NCBI GenBank assembly: GCA_963978895.1
Contig: OZ022244.1
Span: forward strand, 31,425,381 to 31,489,380
Reading direction: 5' to 3'
DNA from: Erpobdella octoculata
Taxonomy: Eukaryota; Annelida; Clitellata; Hirudinida; Erpobdellidae
Length of the DNA stretch: 64,000 nucleotides
This document shows positions 1 through 10,560 of the stretch, piece by piece. Numbering within the stretch: position 1 is the stretch's first letter; each line of letters opens with the position of its first letter. The notes under the pieces were generated by a model. The model saw only the letters and a program-made list of their open reading frames with translations. It was not told where the DNA came from and ran no database searches. A program made the position numbers and the translations under genes.

Positions 1-590
1 TTGAAGATTCTTTGATATTTATTGCTGAGCAAGTAGAGCAAGCAACCATTTTTTCTAATTACAGCATTTAATCATTTACAGTTTACAGCGATTGAGACCA
101 CGACTTGATTGAACTTCCCATAATAATGGTAGAAATTGAAAACAGTTTTTCATTTAATATCTGACAGTTCGATGAAAACAAGAAGCAAAACAAGTGAAAG
201 TTGATTTAAAAAAAAATTAAAAACATGTTTTTAAGGTAGCCGAAAAATTTCATGGCGACATCGTATCGTAAAAATATTACACCCCGGTGAATAGAAAACA
301 AAAGATGTTTGTAGGTACTTCAAACCTTGTAGTTACTTCAAATTGTATCACTGACTCAAAGGCATCTTTAATTTTTTAAATTATAATTATACCAGAACAT
401 TGACGGTTTTTCCGGATGTCCGTTACAACTATTACCATGGCGGTAGGCGATCTTTGATTCGCTATATCTTCATTAATTTTATTTTTTTTACACTTTATGG
501 TATATTCAAACTCAGAATTTGTACCTTTATTTAAAAATATTAGTGAAATTAAAACAAAAATATTTTGAAATTTGTATGCGACTACCTAGG
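1..590. other. AT-rich non-coding DNA with dispersed-repeat fragment
   Basis: No open frame of note. Bases about 240-315 (aatttcat-g-cgac, then taaaaatatta, then aaacaaaagatgttt) are a diverged copy of a block seen again at 866-935 and, inverted, at 62230-62300. Nothing else recognised. Confidence 0.5.
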
Positions 591-591
591 A

Positions 592-623
592 TAGGGTTAG
601 GGTTAGGGATAGGGTTAGGGTTT
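592..623 (+). repeat. Short interstitial telomeric repeat (TTAGGG type)
   Basis: About five near-perfect TTAGGG units with one A for T change. TTAGGG is the usual animal telomere repeat. Its shortness and its place beside a dispersed repeat suggest an interstitial tract rather than a chromosome end. Confidence 0.8.
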
Positions 624-689
624 AATTTTAAAACGGGACTGCCGGTACAGTAGCAATTTCACCGATTGCAATCACGCGAACCGCCGGGG

Positions 690-940
690 CAATAGCAGCG
701 GACGTTTAGAAGCTCGGGAGGTCATTATGAAATTAACCAACTTCAAAGAAATTTAAAATTTAATTTTAAAAAAATAACTATTGCAAAATTAGGAAACAAA
801 AATTATTAATAAATAAATTAAAGAAGCAATTACGACAAATGTTTTCATTTTCATCGTAACTAGACAATTTCATAGCAACGTCGTATTGTAAAAATATTCT
901 CAAGCGAATATAGTAAACAAAAGATGTTTATGGTTACTAT
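690..940. repeat. Dispersed repeat, copy 1
   Basis: From the segment gcggacgtttagaagctcgg onward this matches 62066-62290 over roughly 200 bp: the same order of ttaaccaa, aggaaacaaaaattatta, aaataaattaaag and acgacaaa blocks. After that the aaacaaaagatgttt block is direct here but inverted in the copy at 62.2 kb. No coding capacity. Family unknown. Confidence 0.65.
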
Positions 941-1020
941 GACGATAGAATTTTTAGTCGTCATTATTAACGTTATGCTTCTTTAATTTAATTTTTACAG
1001 AGGTTTTTCAATAGTTTTTC

Positions 1021-1228
1021 TCTGTCTCGCTTTCTCTCTCTCTCTTTCTCTTTCTCTCTTTCCCGTTTGTTCACCCGCTCTCGCTCGCTTTCCCGCTCCC
1101 TTCCTCTTTCCCGATCGCTTTCCCGCTTATGCTCGCTCTCCCGTTTCCGCTCACTCTTCTTCCTCCAAAAATTAAACGGAGAAGGGGGAAAAGGAAAAAA
1201 TGGAAAGAGAGTGAGAAAGATGAAAACA

Positions 1229-1276
<48 letters not shown>

Positions 1277-1395
1277 AAGAAAGAGAGAAAGAAAGAAAGC
1301 GAGAGAAAGAAAGAGTGAGTGGGGAGAAACCTCTGAAATCCCCGAGTACATCTGTGTGTTTGTGTGTGTATGTGTGTGCGTGTGCGTGTGTGTAA
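1021..1395. repeat. CT-rich tract, (GA)n and (GT)n microsatellites
   Basis: Pyrimidine-rich 1021-1160, purine tract 1161-1320 with an uninterrupted (GA)n at about 1231-1272, then (GT)n at 1351-1393. Long Arg/Glu or Ser/Leu frames here are repeat translations. Confidence 0.9.
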
Positions 1396-1568
1396 CGAGC
1401 GAAGAAATGAGTAAATACATCAATAAATAAAAAAAGAACTCCAAAGATAACAAAAGCACAAAAACGGCTCAGACAAAAATAGATCCAACGGTATTTTTAC
1501 AACCATTATCTGTACAACACCTCCATAAAGATATTTGCAAATACGGAACTGAAACGGAAGCACGCACA

Positions 1569-1602
1569 TTGCACACACACACACACACGTACGCACACAC
1601 AC
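1569..1602. repeat. (CA)n microsatellite
   Basis: Alternating CA with a short interruption. Confidence 0.85.
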
Positions 1603-1837
1603 ATTATGCGGATATATGATAGAATTATTTGAGATTATTAGATTTTCATTTAAATACTTTTTGTAATATTTATTATATAATTTGTTGTTTATTAAATTTC
1701 AAGTCGACTCGTAAAGATAGAAATGATGATGTAAACCGCCAGCGTGTGTATTTAAACAGAGTGGCCGTAAATGGTGGATGAAGAGATAATAAACGGATGA
1801 GCTAATAAACGAATAAGTGTACGAATGAACCGAATAT

Positions 1838-2240
1838 TCTACGAACATACGGATGGATGGGTTGATGGATAGATGGACGGATGTATAGATGGATGGATGG
1901 GCGGACGGATGTCTGGATGGACAGACGGATTGATGAAGTGAAGGACGGATGTCTGGATGGACAGACGGATTGATGAAGTGACGGACGGACTGATGGATGG
2001 ATTGACTTACGGACGGACGGATGGATGGGCGGATGAATGGATGGACGGATGTATGGACGAACAGACGGACCGACGCACGGATGGATGAATTGACAGACGG
2101 ACGAATGGACGGACGGATGGATGGATAAATGGACGGATGGATGGATGGATAGATGGATGGATGGATAATGGATTGATGGATGGGTGGATAAGTAGACTGA
2201 CATTGGTATATATATATATATATACATATATACATACATA
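1838..2240. repeat. (GGAT/GGAC)n tetranucleotide array followed by (TA)n
   Basis: About 350 bp of degenerate GGAT and GGAC units, including a duplicated 60 bp block (1890-1980), then (TA)n at 2208-2240. The minus-strand frames rich in HPSI are an artefact of the tetranucleotide. Confidence 0.9.
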
Positions 2241-2259
2241 CATTACGTATATGGTATAT

Positions 2260-3080
2260 ACATATACTCACACACCTTCAAGTGGGAACAGCCAAACATC
2301 ATCATCATCAACATTGTTTCCTTTATAAAGGTACGTGAAAACCCCGATTGCGAAGAGTTCTCTGCATGAGCTGTATTTGCATATATGGGCATTGTGCGCA
2401 TATGTATATATATATATTCGTTTTTATGTGCATTACGTGGATGCATACTAATTGCATAGTAGAATCGACAGTTTAACTAATTTCCAAATATTTATTCATA
2501 ACTTTCATTCTCCGGAAGATGTCTACATTCACTTGAATTGCAATTTGCAATAAATCACGAAATTGTTGAAAGCCTAGAAATATAAATAAAAAAAACGGTT
2601 TTTGATTGGCCGACTCAGCACAGGTGAGGTATCGTTCGAAATTTATTATTTACTTTTATGTCTTGCAAGGCATTAAACGCTTTTCAGGTGTGCCAGAATA
2701 GGCCAACAAGCAGGGGGGGGTGGAGATGTATGTTCAAAATTAACTGGGGGCATAAGTCGCTGACCGGAGGGTGTGAGTGCGGCGGGGGGGGGCGGGTAAA
2801 GGTTTGAAAATTTGGCAGCCGTGGGTGATAAAAGTTTAGCAAATTTTTTACTAAAATCTGAGAGGACAAAGCCAAATTATTTTGTGAGGGTAAACGTTCC
2901 CTTCCACCCTCTCTTCTTGTACGAGTGACATATGTGGCCAGTTAGGTCGACATTCGGACATGCGCACTGGTAATCGAACCTGTGCCGTCAATCAGGAGGG
3001 GGGGTTGTGGAATAATCACTCATCCATGTGTATGTAGGCCACAGTTAATTTCATTTTCCATCAACTACGCAATCATCTCA
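2260..3080. other. Unique-looking non-coding DNA
   Basis: No supported gene. G runs at 2705-2800 and 2995-3005. Around 2965-2990 is a short tRNA B-box-like stretch (gtaatcgaacctg), perhaps a SINE remnant. Confidence 0.4.
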
Positions 3081-3097
3081 CTTCCTAGCCACCGATA

Positions 3098-3262
3098 CCA
3101 TCCGTCCATCCATCCATCCATCCTTCATCTGTGCACGTCTATTTTCCATCCATCCATCAATCAATTACTCCACCCGTCCGTCATAATCCTTCCAACTCAT
3201 CGTCCGCGATTGCTCAACCCTTCCATTCCATCCGTCCATCCATATATGCATAACACCATCCC
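3098..3262. repeat. (CCAT)n-derived degenerate tetranucleotide array
   Basis: Repeated catccatc units with drift, the same motif class as the array at 1838-2196 on the other strand. Confidence 0.85.
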
Positions 3263-3511
3263 TCCATCTCTCCAACTCTCACAGCATCGCTATACATCAG
3301 TCGCGCTCAACTATTCGACCGAGGAATAACCCGCGGTCAGCGGGGCGAGTGACCAGGGGGTGACCAGGTAGAACGCGGGTGTGGAGGGGTGATATACGGG
3401 GGGGGGGTGTAAATTATTTATGAGGGCCAGCTTTTCAACAGGTCAAATGAAGCGTTAGATGCCTTCTTAGTGTATGCTCCGTCTTTATGCTGTTAAAAAC
3501 TGTGCGTGAGT

Positions 3512-3572
3512 GTGTTTGTATTTGAGTGTTTGTATTTGTGTGTGTGTGAGTGTGTGTGTTTATATTTGTGTA

Positions 3573-3614
<42 letters not shown>
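3512..3614. repeat. (GT)n microsatellite
   Basis: Interrupted GT repeats, ending in a pure run of about 38 bp. Confidence 0.9.
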
Positions 3615-3615
<1 letters not shown>

Positions 3616-3913
3616 CGTCGGTTGTACGTGAAGGTGGAGAAAGCGTCGTTAAAAATTACATCTGGTAACAAAAGAATTATTAGTGACTTTAAACAATTTA
3701 TTCTAATTTATCATTTTTATTAGGTTTTTTTGTTATTAAACTCAGTTATTAGAAAATTGAAAAAAAATTGTCTGAAAATATTATCGTTATCCGGGAACAA
3801 AAATATGGTTTTTAAACGTCAGCAATATTTCCGGTGACGCGATACAAAAATGAGTAACCATAGTAACGGCAGGTAAGTTCTTAAAGGCTGAAGTGAAAAT
3901 CCTTGAATTTATT

Positions 3914-4108
3914 TACACACACACACACACACATCCATACATACACAAGCGCACACATGCACTGACGTAAACACAGATAGAAACACACATATGTAAAGAT
4001 ACAAAGATACGCATACAAATAAACACGGGTAAAGTCATATACGTACACATCCACGTCATACACACACACACACACACATGCACACAGACACACACCCACA
4101 GTACCCAC
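3914..4108. repeat. (CA)n microsatellites
   Basis: CA runs at 3914-3934 and 4059-4108, with CA-rich sequence between them. Confidence 0.85.
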
Positions 4109-4271
4109 TAGAGTACTGCAAAGGCCGCCATTTTAGGGTCTTCAGACGGGCCGGGCCGAGATATTTTTCTCAAGCGTATAGGGGTTTTACACCTGTACAA
4201 ACGAGCCCGGCCGAGACCAAATTAGACGTACCGGGCCGGGCCACAAAATATCGGTCCCTGCAATACTCTTA
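4109..4271. mobile_element. hAT-type MITE, diverged copy
   Basis: Ends are inverted: tagagtactgca at 4109 and tgcaatactctta ending at 4271. The interior is rich in ggccgggcc. The same ends and GC-rich core occur in the 114 bp element at 32819-32932, which has a perfect 8-bp target duplication. Here the flanking 8-mers (gtacccac and a taccacc-like one) are only roughly alike, so this copy is older or rearranged. Confidence 0.6.
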
Positions 4272-4604
4272 TACCACCTTCCACACCCACAAATACCCAC
4301 ACACCCATATACACACACATGTACGCATACTCACGCACAGCTCGGCCAGGTAAGAGCGGCATGTCTTGATTGCGTCACCTGTTTGCTCCCTCTCGCACAT
4401 ACGCTCGCACGCACGCACGCACGCATGCACACACGGATGGGTTTGAGCGGCACACCTAGATCGGAGCTCAGGTAGGCGCCGGGCAGCATGTGCATCTTCC
4501 CGCGCTTTTACTTTTGAAGTCCCAGCGGTCGTCTTGACAACGAGAGACAAGCTGTTTTTTTAGGGGAGAGATTGAGATTTTGTTTCAGGTTATTAAGAAG
4601 CGAT

Positions 4605-4688
4605 AATGATCATGGTGGTGGTGTGGTGATGATGATGATGATGATGATGGTGGTGGTGATGATGATGATGGTGATGGTGGTGGTGGTG

Positions 4689-4719
<31 letters not shown>

Positions 4720-4899
4720 GATGATGATGATGGTGGTTGTGGTGGTGATGATGATGATGACTATGACGATGACGATTAAGTGCTTTTGCTTTGTTTCGTA
4801 ATTACGATGATGTAATGAAATTGATTTTTTTTCAACGATTAATACAAACACAGACAGTCAAATACACCGACATCGAGAGGGGGAGAGAAAAAGAGAAAA

Positions 4900-4938
<39 letters not shown>

Positions 4939-4940
4939 CA
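4605..4940. repeat. (GAT/GGT)n array and (GA)n tract
   Basis: GAT/GGT trinucleotides at 4605-4770; purine GA tract at 4875-4940. Confidence 0.9.
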
Positions 4941-4954
4941 AATGCATCAATATT

Positions 4955-5020
4955 AACCCGTCGACGGAATTTTTCGGTCACCGGGAATCGAACCCCGAGG
5001 ACCGGCGGAACGGTATAAAG
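4955..5020 (-). repeat. tRNA-derived SINE remnant
   Basis: Read on the minus strand, a tRNA B-box-like sequence (ggggttcgattcccgg) lies at about 4981-4997. No complete tRNA fold could be drawn, so a SINE fragment is more likely than a tRNA gene. Confidence 0.4.
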
Positions 5021-5161
5021 AGGGATAGAAAGGTTGCGTGACGAAGCCCCCCCGCAGACCGCACTGCTGCGCGTGCGCAGCGGAAGTGACTCGAAAACTT
5101 TAACATCCACGGAAGTGATAAATTTCACGTCGCCAATGGCTACTCTAATAACTGTAATAAT

Positions 5162-5385
5162 GCTCTCTTTCTCTTTCTCTTTCTCTTCTCTCTTTCTCTT
5201 TCTCTTTCTCTTTCTCTTTCTCTTTCTCTTTCTCTTTCTCTTTCTCTTTCTCTTTCTCTTTCTCTTTCTCTTTCTCTTTCTCTTTCTCTTTCTCTTTCTC
5301 TTTCTCTTTCTCTTTCTCTTTCTCTTTCTCTTTCTCTTTCTCTTTCTCTTTCTCTTTCTATTTCTCTCTTTCTCTCTTTCACTCT
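5162..5385. repeat. (TTTCTC)n hexanucleotide satellite
   Basis: Over 200 bp of nearly pure TTTCTC, a polypyrimidine mirror repeat. The Phe/Leu frame on plus and the Arg/Glu frame on minus are artefacts. Confidence 0.95.
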
Positions 5386-5435
5386 ACATCTATGACATGA
5401 ATTGGTCAAAAGGCAGATGATGATTATGATGTTGA

Positions 5436-5471
5436 AAAAGAAGATGATGATGATGGTGGTGATCATGCTGA

Positions 5472-5537
<66 letters not shown>

Positions 5538-5562
5538 CGATGATGATGACGATGACGATGAT
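5436..5562. repeat. (GAT)n trinucleotide array
   Basis: Mostly pure GAT with a few GAC. Confidence 0.9.
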
Positions 5563-5707
5563 GATAATGATACCGAGGGTTATGATGACGATAATCATTA
5601 CAACATGCTCAAGCGATATTATGTAGTGTTAAGCACCACGCACGGATGCATAAATGCATGATACGATATGCACGATATTCTTGCATTCAATGCACGGACC
5701 ACACACA

Positions 5708-6262
5708 GTTGATGGAATGAATTGAATGCAATCATGGGATGAATTAAATGCAATCATGGAATGAATTGAATGCAATCATGGGATGAATTGAATGAAATCA
5801 TGGAATGAATTGAATGCAATCATGGGATGAATTGAATGCAATCATGGAATGAATTGAATGCAATCATGGAATGAATTGAATGCCATCATGGGAAGAATTG
5901 AATGCAATCATGGAATGAATTGAATGCAATCATGGGATGAATTGAATGCAATCACGGAATGAATTGAATGCAATCATGGGATGAATTGAATGAAATCATG
6001 GAATGAATTGAATGCAATCATGGAATGAATTGAATGCAATCATGGAATGAATTGAATGCAATCATGGGATGAATTAAATGCAATCATGGAATGAATTGAA
6101 TGCAATCATGGGATGAATTGAATGCAATCATGGAATGAATTGAATGCAATCACGGAATGAATTGAATGCAATCATGGGATGAATTGAATGAAATCATGGA
6201 ATGAATTGAATGCAATCATGGAATGAATTGAATGCAATCATGGGATGAATTGAATGCAATCA
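5708..6262. repeat. 22-bp minisatellite, about 25 copies
   Basis: Unit of 22 bp containing gaattgaatgcaatcatg. Units differ mainly by A/G after the atgg step and by occasional aaatc for caatc. 22 is not a multiple of 3, so it is not coding. Confidence 0.93.
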
Positions 6263-6454
6263 CGATTGCTTTTCTCTTTTGTTTGTACGGTTATTTTTCG
6301 CCCCCAAAAATCGATCATAAACAAAACAAAAAATCAGCTAAGAACGAGGAAACGCATATAAGTGATTATAACCGATGATGTGATGTGTGTGGTCCGTGCG
6401 TGATTGCTTGATAAGCGATGATTTCTGTTTGTTCGTTCGTCGGTGTTTTCTTTG

Positions 6455-6523
6455 CGTGCGCGCGTGTGTGTGTGTTTACCGTGCGTGTGTGTGTGTGTGT
6501 GTGTGTGTTTACCGTGCGTGTGA
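6455..6523. repeat. (GT)n microsatellite
   Basis: GT runs separated by two copies of tttaccgtgcgt. Confidence 0.85.
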
Positions 6524-6662
6524 TTGTATTATTCAAATTTATCATTAAATAGTTTAGTGTTTAGAAATTATAACTTCAGCCAATTACAGTGGAGTGATCA
6601 GCTGTGAGAATGTCAATTTTATTATCTTTGAAAAAAAATTATACAAAGATCATAATTAATTA

Positions 6663-6717
6663 ATGATGATGATGATGGTGATGATGATGATGATGATGCT
6701 GATGATGATGATGATGC

Positions 6718-6758
<41 letters not shown>

Positions 6759-6772
6759 GTGATGGTGATAAA

Positions 6773-6842
<70 letters not shown>

Positions 6843-7319
6843 GTGATGATGGTGATGATGATGATGATGACGATGATGATGACGATGACGATGACGATGA
6901 CGATGATGATGATGATGGTGATGGACAGAGTGCAGCGGATGACTGGCAGCGAATTGGTTCCAATTATCGACCAGGTACACCTGAGGCGCACATTTTCTGG
7001 AAAGGAATTGATCAAGAGTTGAATGATGCTACATCGGCGACACGCAGGTGATGATGATGATGATGGTGTGGTTGTGATGATGATGATGATGATGATGGTG
7101 TAGTTGTGATGATGATGATGATGATGAGGATGATGATGTTGGTGGTGATGATGTTGATGATGATGATGGTAGCGATTATGATGGTGGTGACGACGATGAT
7201 GATGAAGGTGATGATGATGATGATGAAGATGATGATTATGATGATGACGACGACGACGATGATGAGGATGGTGGTGGTTGTGATAATGATGATGTTTGTG
7301 ATGATGATGATGATGATGA
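6663..7319. repeat. Two (GAT/GAC)n arrays flanking a 125 bp unique island
   Basis: Arrays at 6663-6923 and 7048-7319. The island 6924-7047 is open in the GAT frame and ends cgcag|gtgatg, which resembles a splice donor. There is no other support for an exon. Confidence 0.85.
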
Positions 7320-7650
7320 GTTTGTAAACAAAGTCGAAACCCTTTATTTTCCTCATTATTCCTTTGCTCTCTGTTGGTTGAATTGAAAAAAAAAAACACA
7401 TATAAGAAGGCTTCTTCTTCTTTGTATCTAAAATTAGAATCGCTCCTACGAGACAAAAGGAGACGGAAACGGAAGGAGGAGTGGGGTGGGGGACGACCAG
7501 GATCCGGATCGTTACGGAGTTCTAGAAATGAAGCTAAATAGTAGAGTGAATATAATAATAAGGAAACGGTATCTGCGGGAAGGACCATGGTAAAATGAGG
7601 CTTGGGGTCAGTGGGGTCACAGGTGGAGACGGTCACTGTTCGTTCCTCTG
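7320..7650. other. Non-coding spacer
   Basis: Mixed-composition DNA. The long minus frame across it continues into repeat translation and is not credible. Nothing else recognised. Confidence 0.4.
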
Positions 7651-7812
7651 ATGTATGTATGTATTAATGTATGTATTAATGTATGTATTAATGCATGTAT
7701 TAATGTATGTATTAATGTATGTATTAATGTATGTATTAATGTATGTATTAATGTATGTATTAATGTATTTATTAATGTATGTATTAATGTATGCATTAAT
7801 GTGTTTATTAAT
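7651..7812. repeat. 12-bp minisatellite
   Basis: About 13 copies of atgtatgtatta with point changes. All three frames are open because 12 is a multiple of 3. Confidence 0.93.
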
Positions 7813-7904
7813 TTTCACAATATTTTGTTTATACAATGAAAACAAACTGTATGATGAGTCATCAACCTGTTGAATTATGTTGTGAATTGTTTTGTCTAAT
7901 AGTG

Positions 7905-8042
7905 CCTGTTTGTTTGTTTGTTTATGTTTTATTTGTTTGTTTGTTTGTTTGTTTGTTTGTTTGTTTATGTTTTTTTGTGTTTTCATAACGTGACATTTAA
8001 TTCTTCCAAATGTCGATATCATCATCATCACCATCATCGTCA

Positions 8043-8074
<32 letters not shown>

Positions 8075-8132
8075 ATCATCGTCGTCGTCGTCGTCGTCGT
8101 CGTCATCGTCATCGTCATCGTCATCATCATCG

Positions 8133-8205
<73 letters not shown>
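7905..8205. repeat. (TTTG)n, then (ATC/GTC)n array
   Basis: TTTG units at 7905-7968; ATC/GTC trinucleotides at 8015-8205. Confidence 0.9.
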
Positions 8206-8357
8206 TCTAGCTCTTTCCAGCACACTCTGCAGAAGTGTTTATAATTGCAAGATTCGACAGCTATCGAACACATCCAATTGTGCACGGCCGCGTCTCTTTA
8301 TTGTATCATTCTGCGATTTATGAAATCTAATTCAACAGAAAGTATCTCCACCGTTCT

Positions 8358-8502
8358 GATGACGACGACGACGACGACGACGATGACGATGACGATGATG
8401 ACGATGACGATGATGACGATGACGATGATGACTATGACGATGATGATGATGACGACGACGACGACGATGATGATGATGATGATGACGATGACGATGACGA
8501 TG
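8358..8502. repeat. (GAC/GAT)n array
   Basis: Trinucleotide array, same class as 8015-8205 but on the opposite strand. Confidence 0.9.
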
Positions 8503-8831
8503 GTAGTGATGTTGAGTAATATAAAACAATACACAATGCCCAATAACATCCGATAATAAATAAATAATAATAACATATAATAATTTCACCAGATAGCAGG
8601 CACAGTGACAGATACAAAAACAAACAAAATGGCAGCCGTAAAAAACATTCTTCAGCTGAGCCCCCGTTCACCGTCAGCGCCTGCCCTAGTCGTTGTCATA
8701 CAAACACAAAAAAAGATTAATAAGTTTAAATTATCACTAAATATATACTTGTATAGCTTAAGAAGGATTAGCCATTTTTTTTGCTGGATCGAATTGAATA
8801 GCTTTATGTTTTCTTGTTTTTATTTCGTCAG

Positions 8832-8963
8832 GCGCATGGTCCTGGAAACTGGACAGGACATATTTTTTTTCGTACGTCTGGGGGACACCCTGGAGGGCCC
8901 CGGGGAAGTCTTGCCCCCCCACCCGAATGTCGGAAAAGCTGTTGGCGGGACTACATTCGTTAG
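8832..8963 (+). other. Possible isolated exon
   Basis: A pyrimidine-rich stretch ending in tttcgtcag precedes it and ttag|gtgagt follows, so both splice borders look good. Two of the three frames are open throughout. I recognise no domain in either frame, and the flanking SINE argues for caution. Confidence 0.2.
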
Positions 8964-8984
8964 GTGAGTGCTGCTGGTGAAAAA

Positions 8985-9068
8985 AATCCTACGACTCCAT
9001 CGGGAATCGAATCGCCAACTCGTGTGACGCGAGGCAGAGCACACTAATCGCTGCGCTCCCCGATGCTT
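8985..9068 (-). repeat. tRNA-derived SINE fragment
   Basis: On the minus strand there is an A-box-like segment (gcgcagcgattagtgtgc) and a B-box-like segment (gcgattcgattcccg) at tRNA-like spacing. No tail or target duplication was found. Confidence 0.5.
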
Positions 9069-9169
9069 TCGACTCGATCTACATTAATAAATACATAAAT
9101 ATTTACAACTAAACACGTCACTGCTATCACTACTGCTACTACCATCATCATTATCATCAACGCCATACC

Positions 9170-9248
9170 ACATCGTCATCGTCATCGTCATCATCGTCAT
9201 CATCATCATCATCATCGTCATCATCATCATCATCATCATCATCATCAG

Positions 9249-9280
<32 letters not shown>

Positions 9281-9305
9281 CCATCATCATCACCATCAGC
9301 ATCAT
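9170..9305. repeat. (ATC)n array
   Basis: Imperfect ATC/GTC trinucleotides. Confidence 0.9.
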
Positions 9306-9387
9306 GACCTCGACATTCAATTCATCAGCCTCTGATATTAACACTTACGACTAATTGTGACCACATTATTTTGCAAACCACTCTGTA

Positions 9388-9424
9388 ATACACCCCCCTA
9401 CCCCCTACCCCCCTACCCCCCCTT
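9388..9424. repeat. C-run cluster (minus-strand G-quadruplex candidate)
   Basis: Four runs of five to six C separated by ta, so the minus strand has four closely spaced G runs. Confidence 0.6.
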
Positions 9425-9711
9425 TTATCACTACGCAGCAGCGGCTTCGATGTATCAATTACATCTTATTCCCGACTCACCTGGTCTACCTGTATCAGCT
9501 TGATTTATCAACAAAGGACCGTCCATTTGTTTTCCTTTTTAAATCTCTCCATGTCAGGGGTTTTGTGTCTAGGCACGGAAGCGCGCGGAAGAATAAATTT
9601 TCCAAATGTGATTTAATTATCACGTGTTTGTGCATTAATTGAGCGAGCGTAGTAAGTAGGCACTGTGGTTCGAACTTTCCAGTGATACAGGTGTGGAGAA
9701 ATCGATACCAG

Positions 9712-9990
9712 GTGTCCAGGTTGTGTCAAGGCTGTGTCAAGGTTAGGTGAAGGTTGTGTCAAGGTTGTGTCAAGTTTGAGACCCTGGGAAACTGTCAGAT
9801 CCGCATTTATCACAACCTTGGCGACAAGTTTACTTTTGTTTGTTTTTTATTTGCCGCTTGCTGAGCAGATTGTATGCTGTTTGCGGGGAGCGACTAATGT
9901 CATCCTGGAGCTGCATAGAGCTGCATAGCTGACTGCACAGAGCTGCATAGAGAAGCATAGAACTGCTTAGCTGACTGCATAGAATTGCAT
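9712..9990. repeat. Two 10-bp minisatellites
   Basis: caaggttgtgt-like units at 9712-9777 and gcatagagct-like units at 9905-9990. Confidence 0.75.
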
Positions 9991-10002
9991 AGAACTCCCT
10001 TT

Positions 10003-10180
10003 TTTTATAATAGTTTATAGTTCTTTACACCAGGTGTTTTAAGACTGAAATGGCTGTATGTAGGAAGCACCCAAGTACTTCCTACATAATTTGGATCATA
10101 ATCTGATAATTTTAACTTTTCCCTCCTCCTTTCTCCAGGCTTGTGACTGGCTTGCAAAAGCAAGGCTGAATTGTACATAG
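10003..10180 (+). repeat. Dispersed about 170-bp element, copy A
   Basis: Begins ataatagtttatagt and ends with a small hairpin cttgcaaaagcaag. It shares the blocks acaccaggtgttttaa, aagtacttcct and cctcctttctccaggctt with copies at 12160-12275, 12282-12440 and 46676-46835. No coding frame. Class unknown; the length and terminal hairpin suggest a short non-autonomous element. Confidence 0.75.
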
Positions 10181-10389
10181 AGCTCCATAGAAAAACGTGT
10201 TCTGTTTTACTTCTCAATATTTTATTGGTCGATCAATTACAGACAGACTTACACTTTTTTACATTTTTACATTTACATTCTCAAAATGTTACAGCATTCA
10301 GCCAAGGATATCTCAAGGATATCTTGATATAACAACTGGATCCACAACCTACTTTAGTAGGCCTAATGTTTTATCAAGACATCCTTGAT

Positions 10390-10560
10390 TCAGCGCTTAC
10401 AGCTACGCTCGGCAAATCACTCCGCGTGGCGCCACGGCACCGCTGCGCCGGCCAATCGGCGCTAATCTGTCAGCGCTTTGGAGCCGACTTTAAAATAAAT
10501 TTTTATTGTTACGCCGCGCGCTAATGTGAATGTTGCTATGGAAACCTCGGTCGTTACTGA
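10390..10560. promoter_or_regulatory. GC-rich island with CCAAT and X-box-like motif
   Basis: A local GC-rich patch in AT-rich DNA holds ggccaatcggcgc and, at 10532-10545, gttgctatggaaac, which fits the RFX X-box pattern. No gene start could be tied to it, so this is only motif evidence. Confidence 0.25.

Noticed and set aside
1699..2271. 190-codon minus frame rich in HPSI
   Set aside because: Made by the GGAT/GGAC tetranucleotide; neighbouring frames read the same motif.
5034..5420. Long Phe/Leu frame on plus and Arg/Glu frame on minus
   Set aside because: Direct translation of TTTCTC repeats.
5708..6262. CRISPR-like array (22-bp units)
   Set aside because: Head-to-tail minisatellite without spacers.
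6622..7636. Long minus frames rich in His, Ser and Ile, one of 326 codons
   Set aside because: They follow GAT/ATC arrays in every frame and show no domain outside the repeats.
7633..8244. Overlapping frames with NTYI, poly-Met and poly-His
   Set aside because: 12-bp and trinucleotide arrays leave all frames open.
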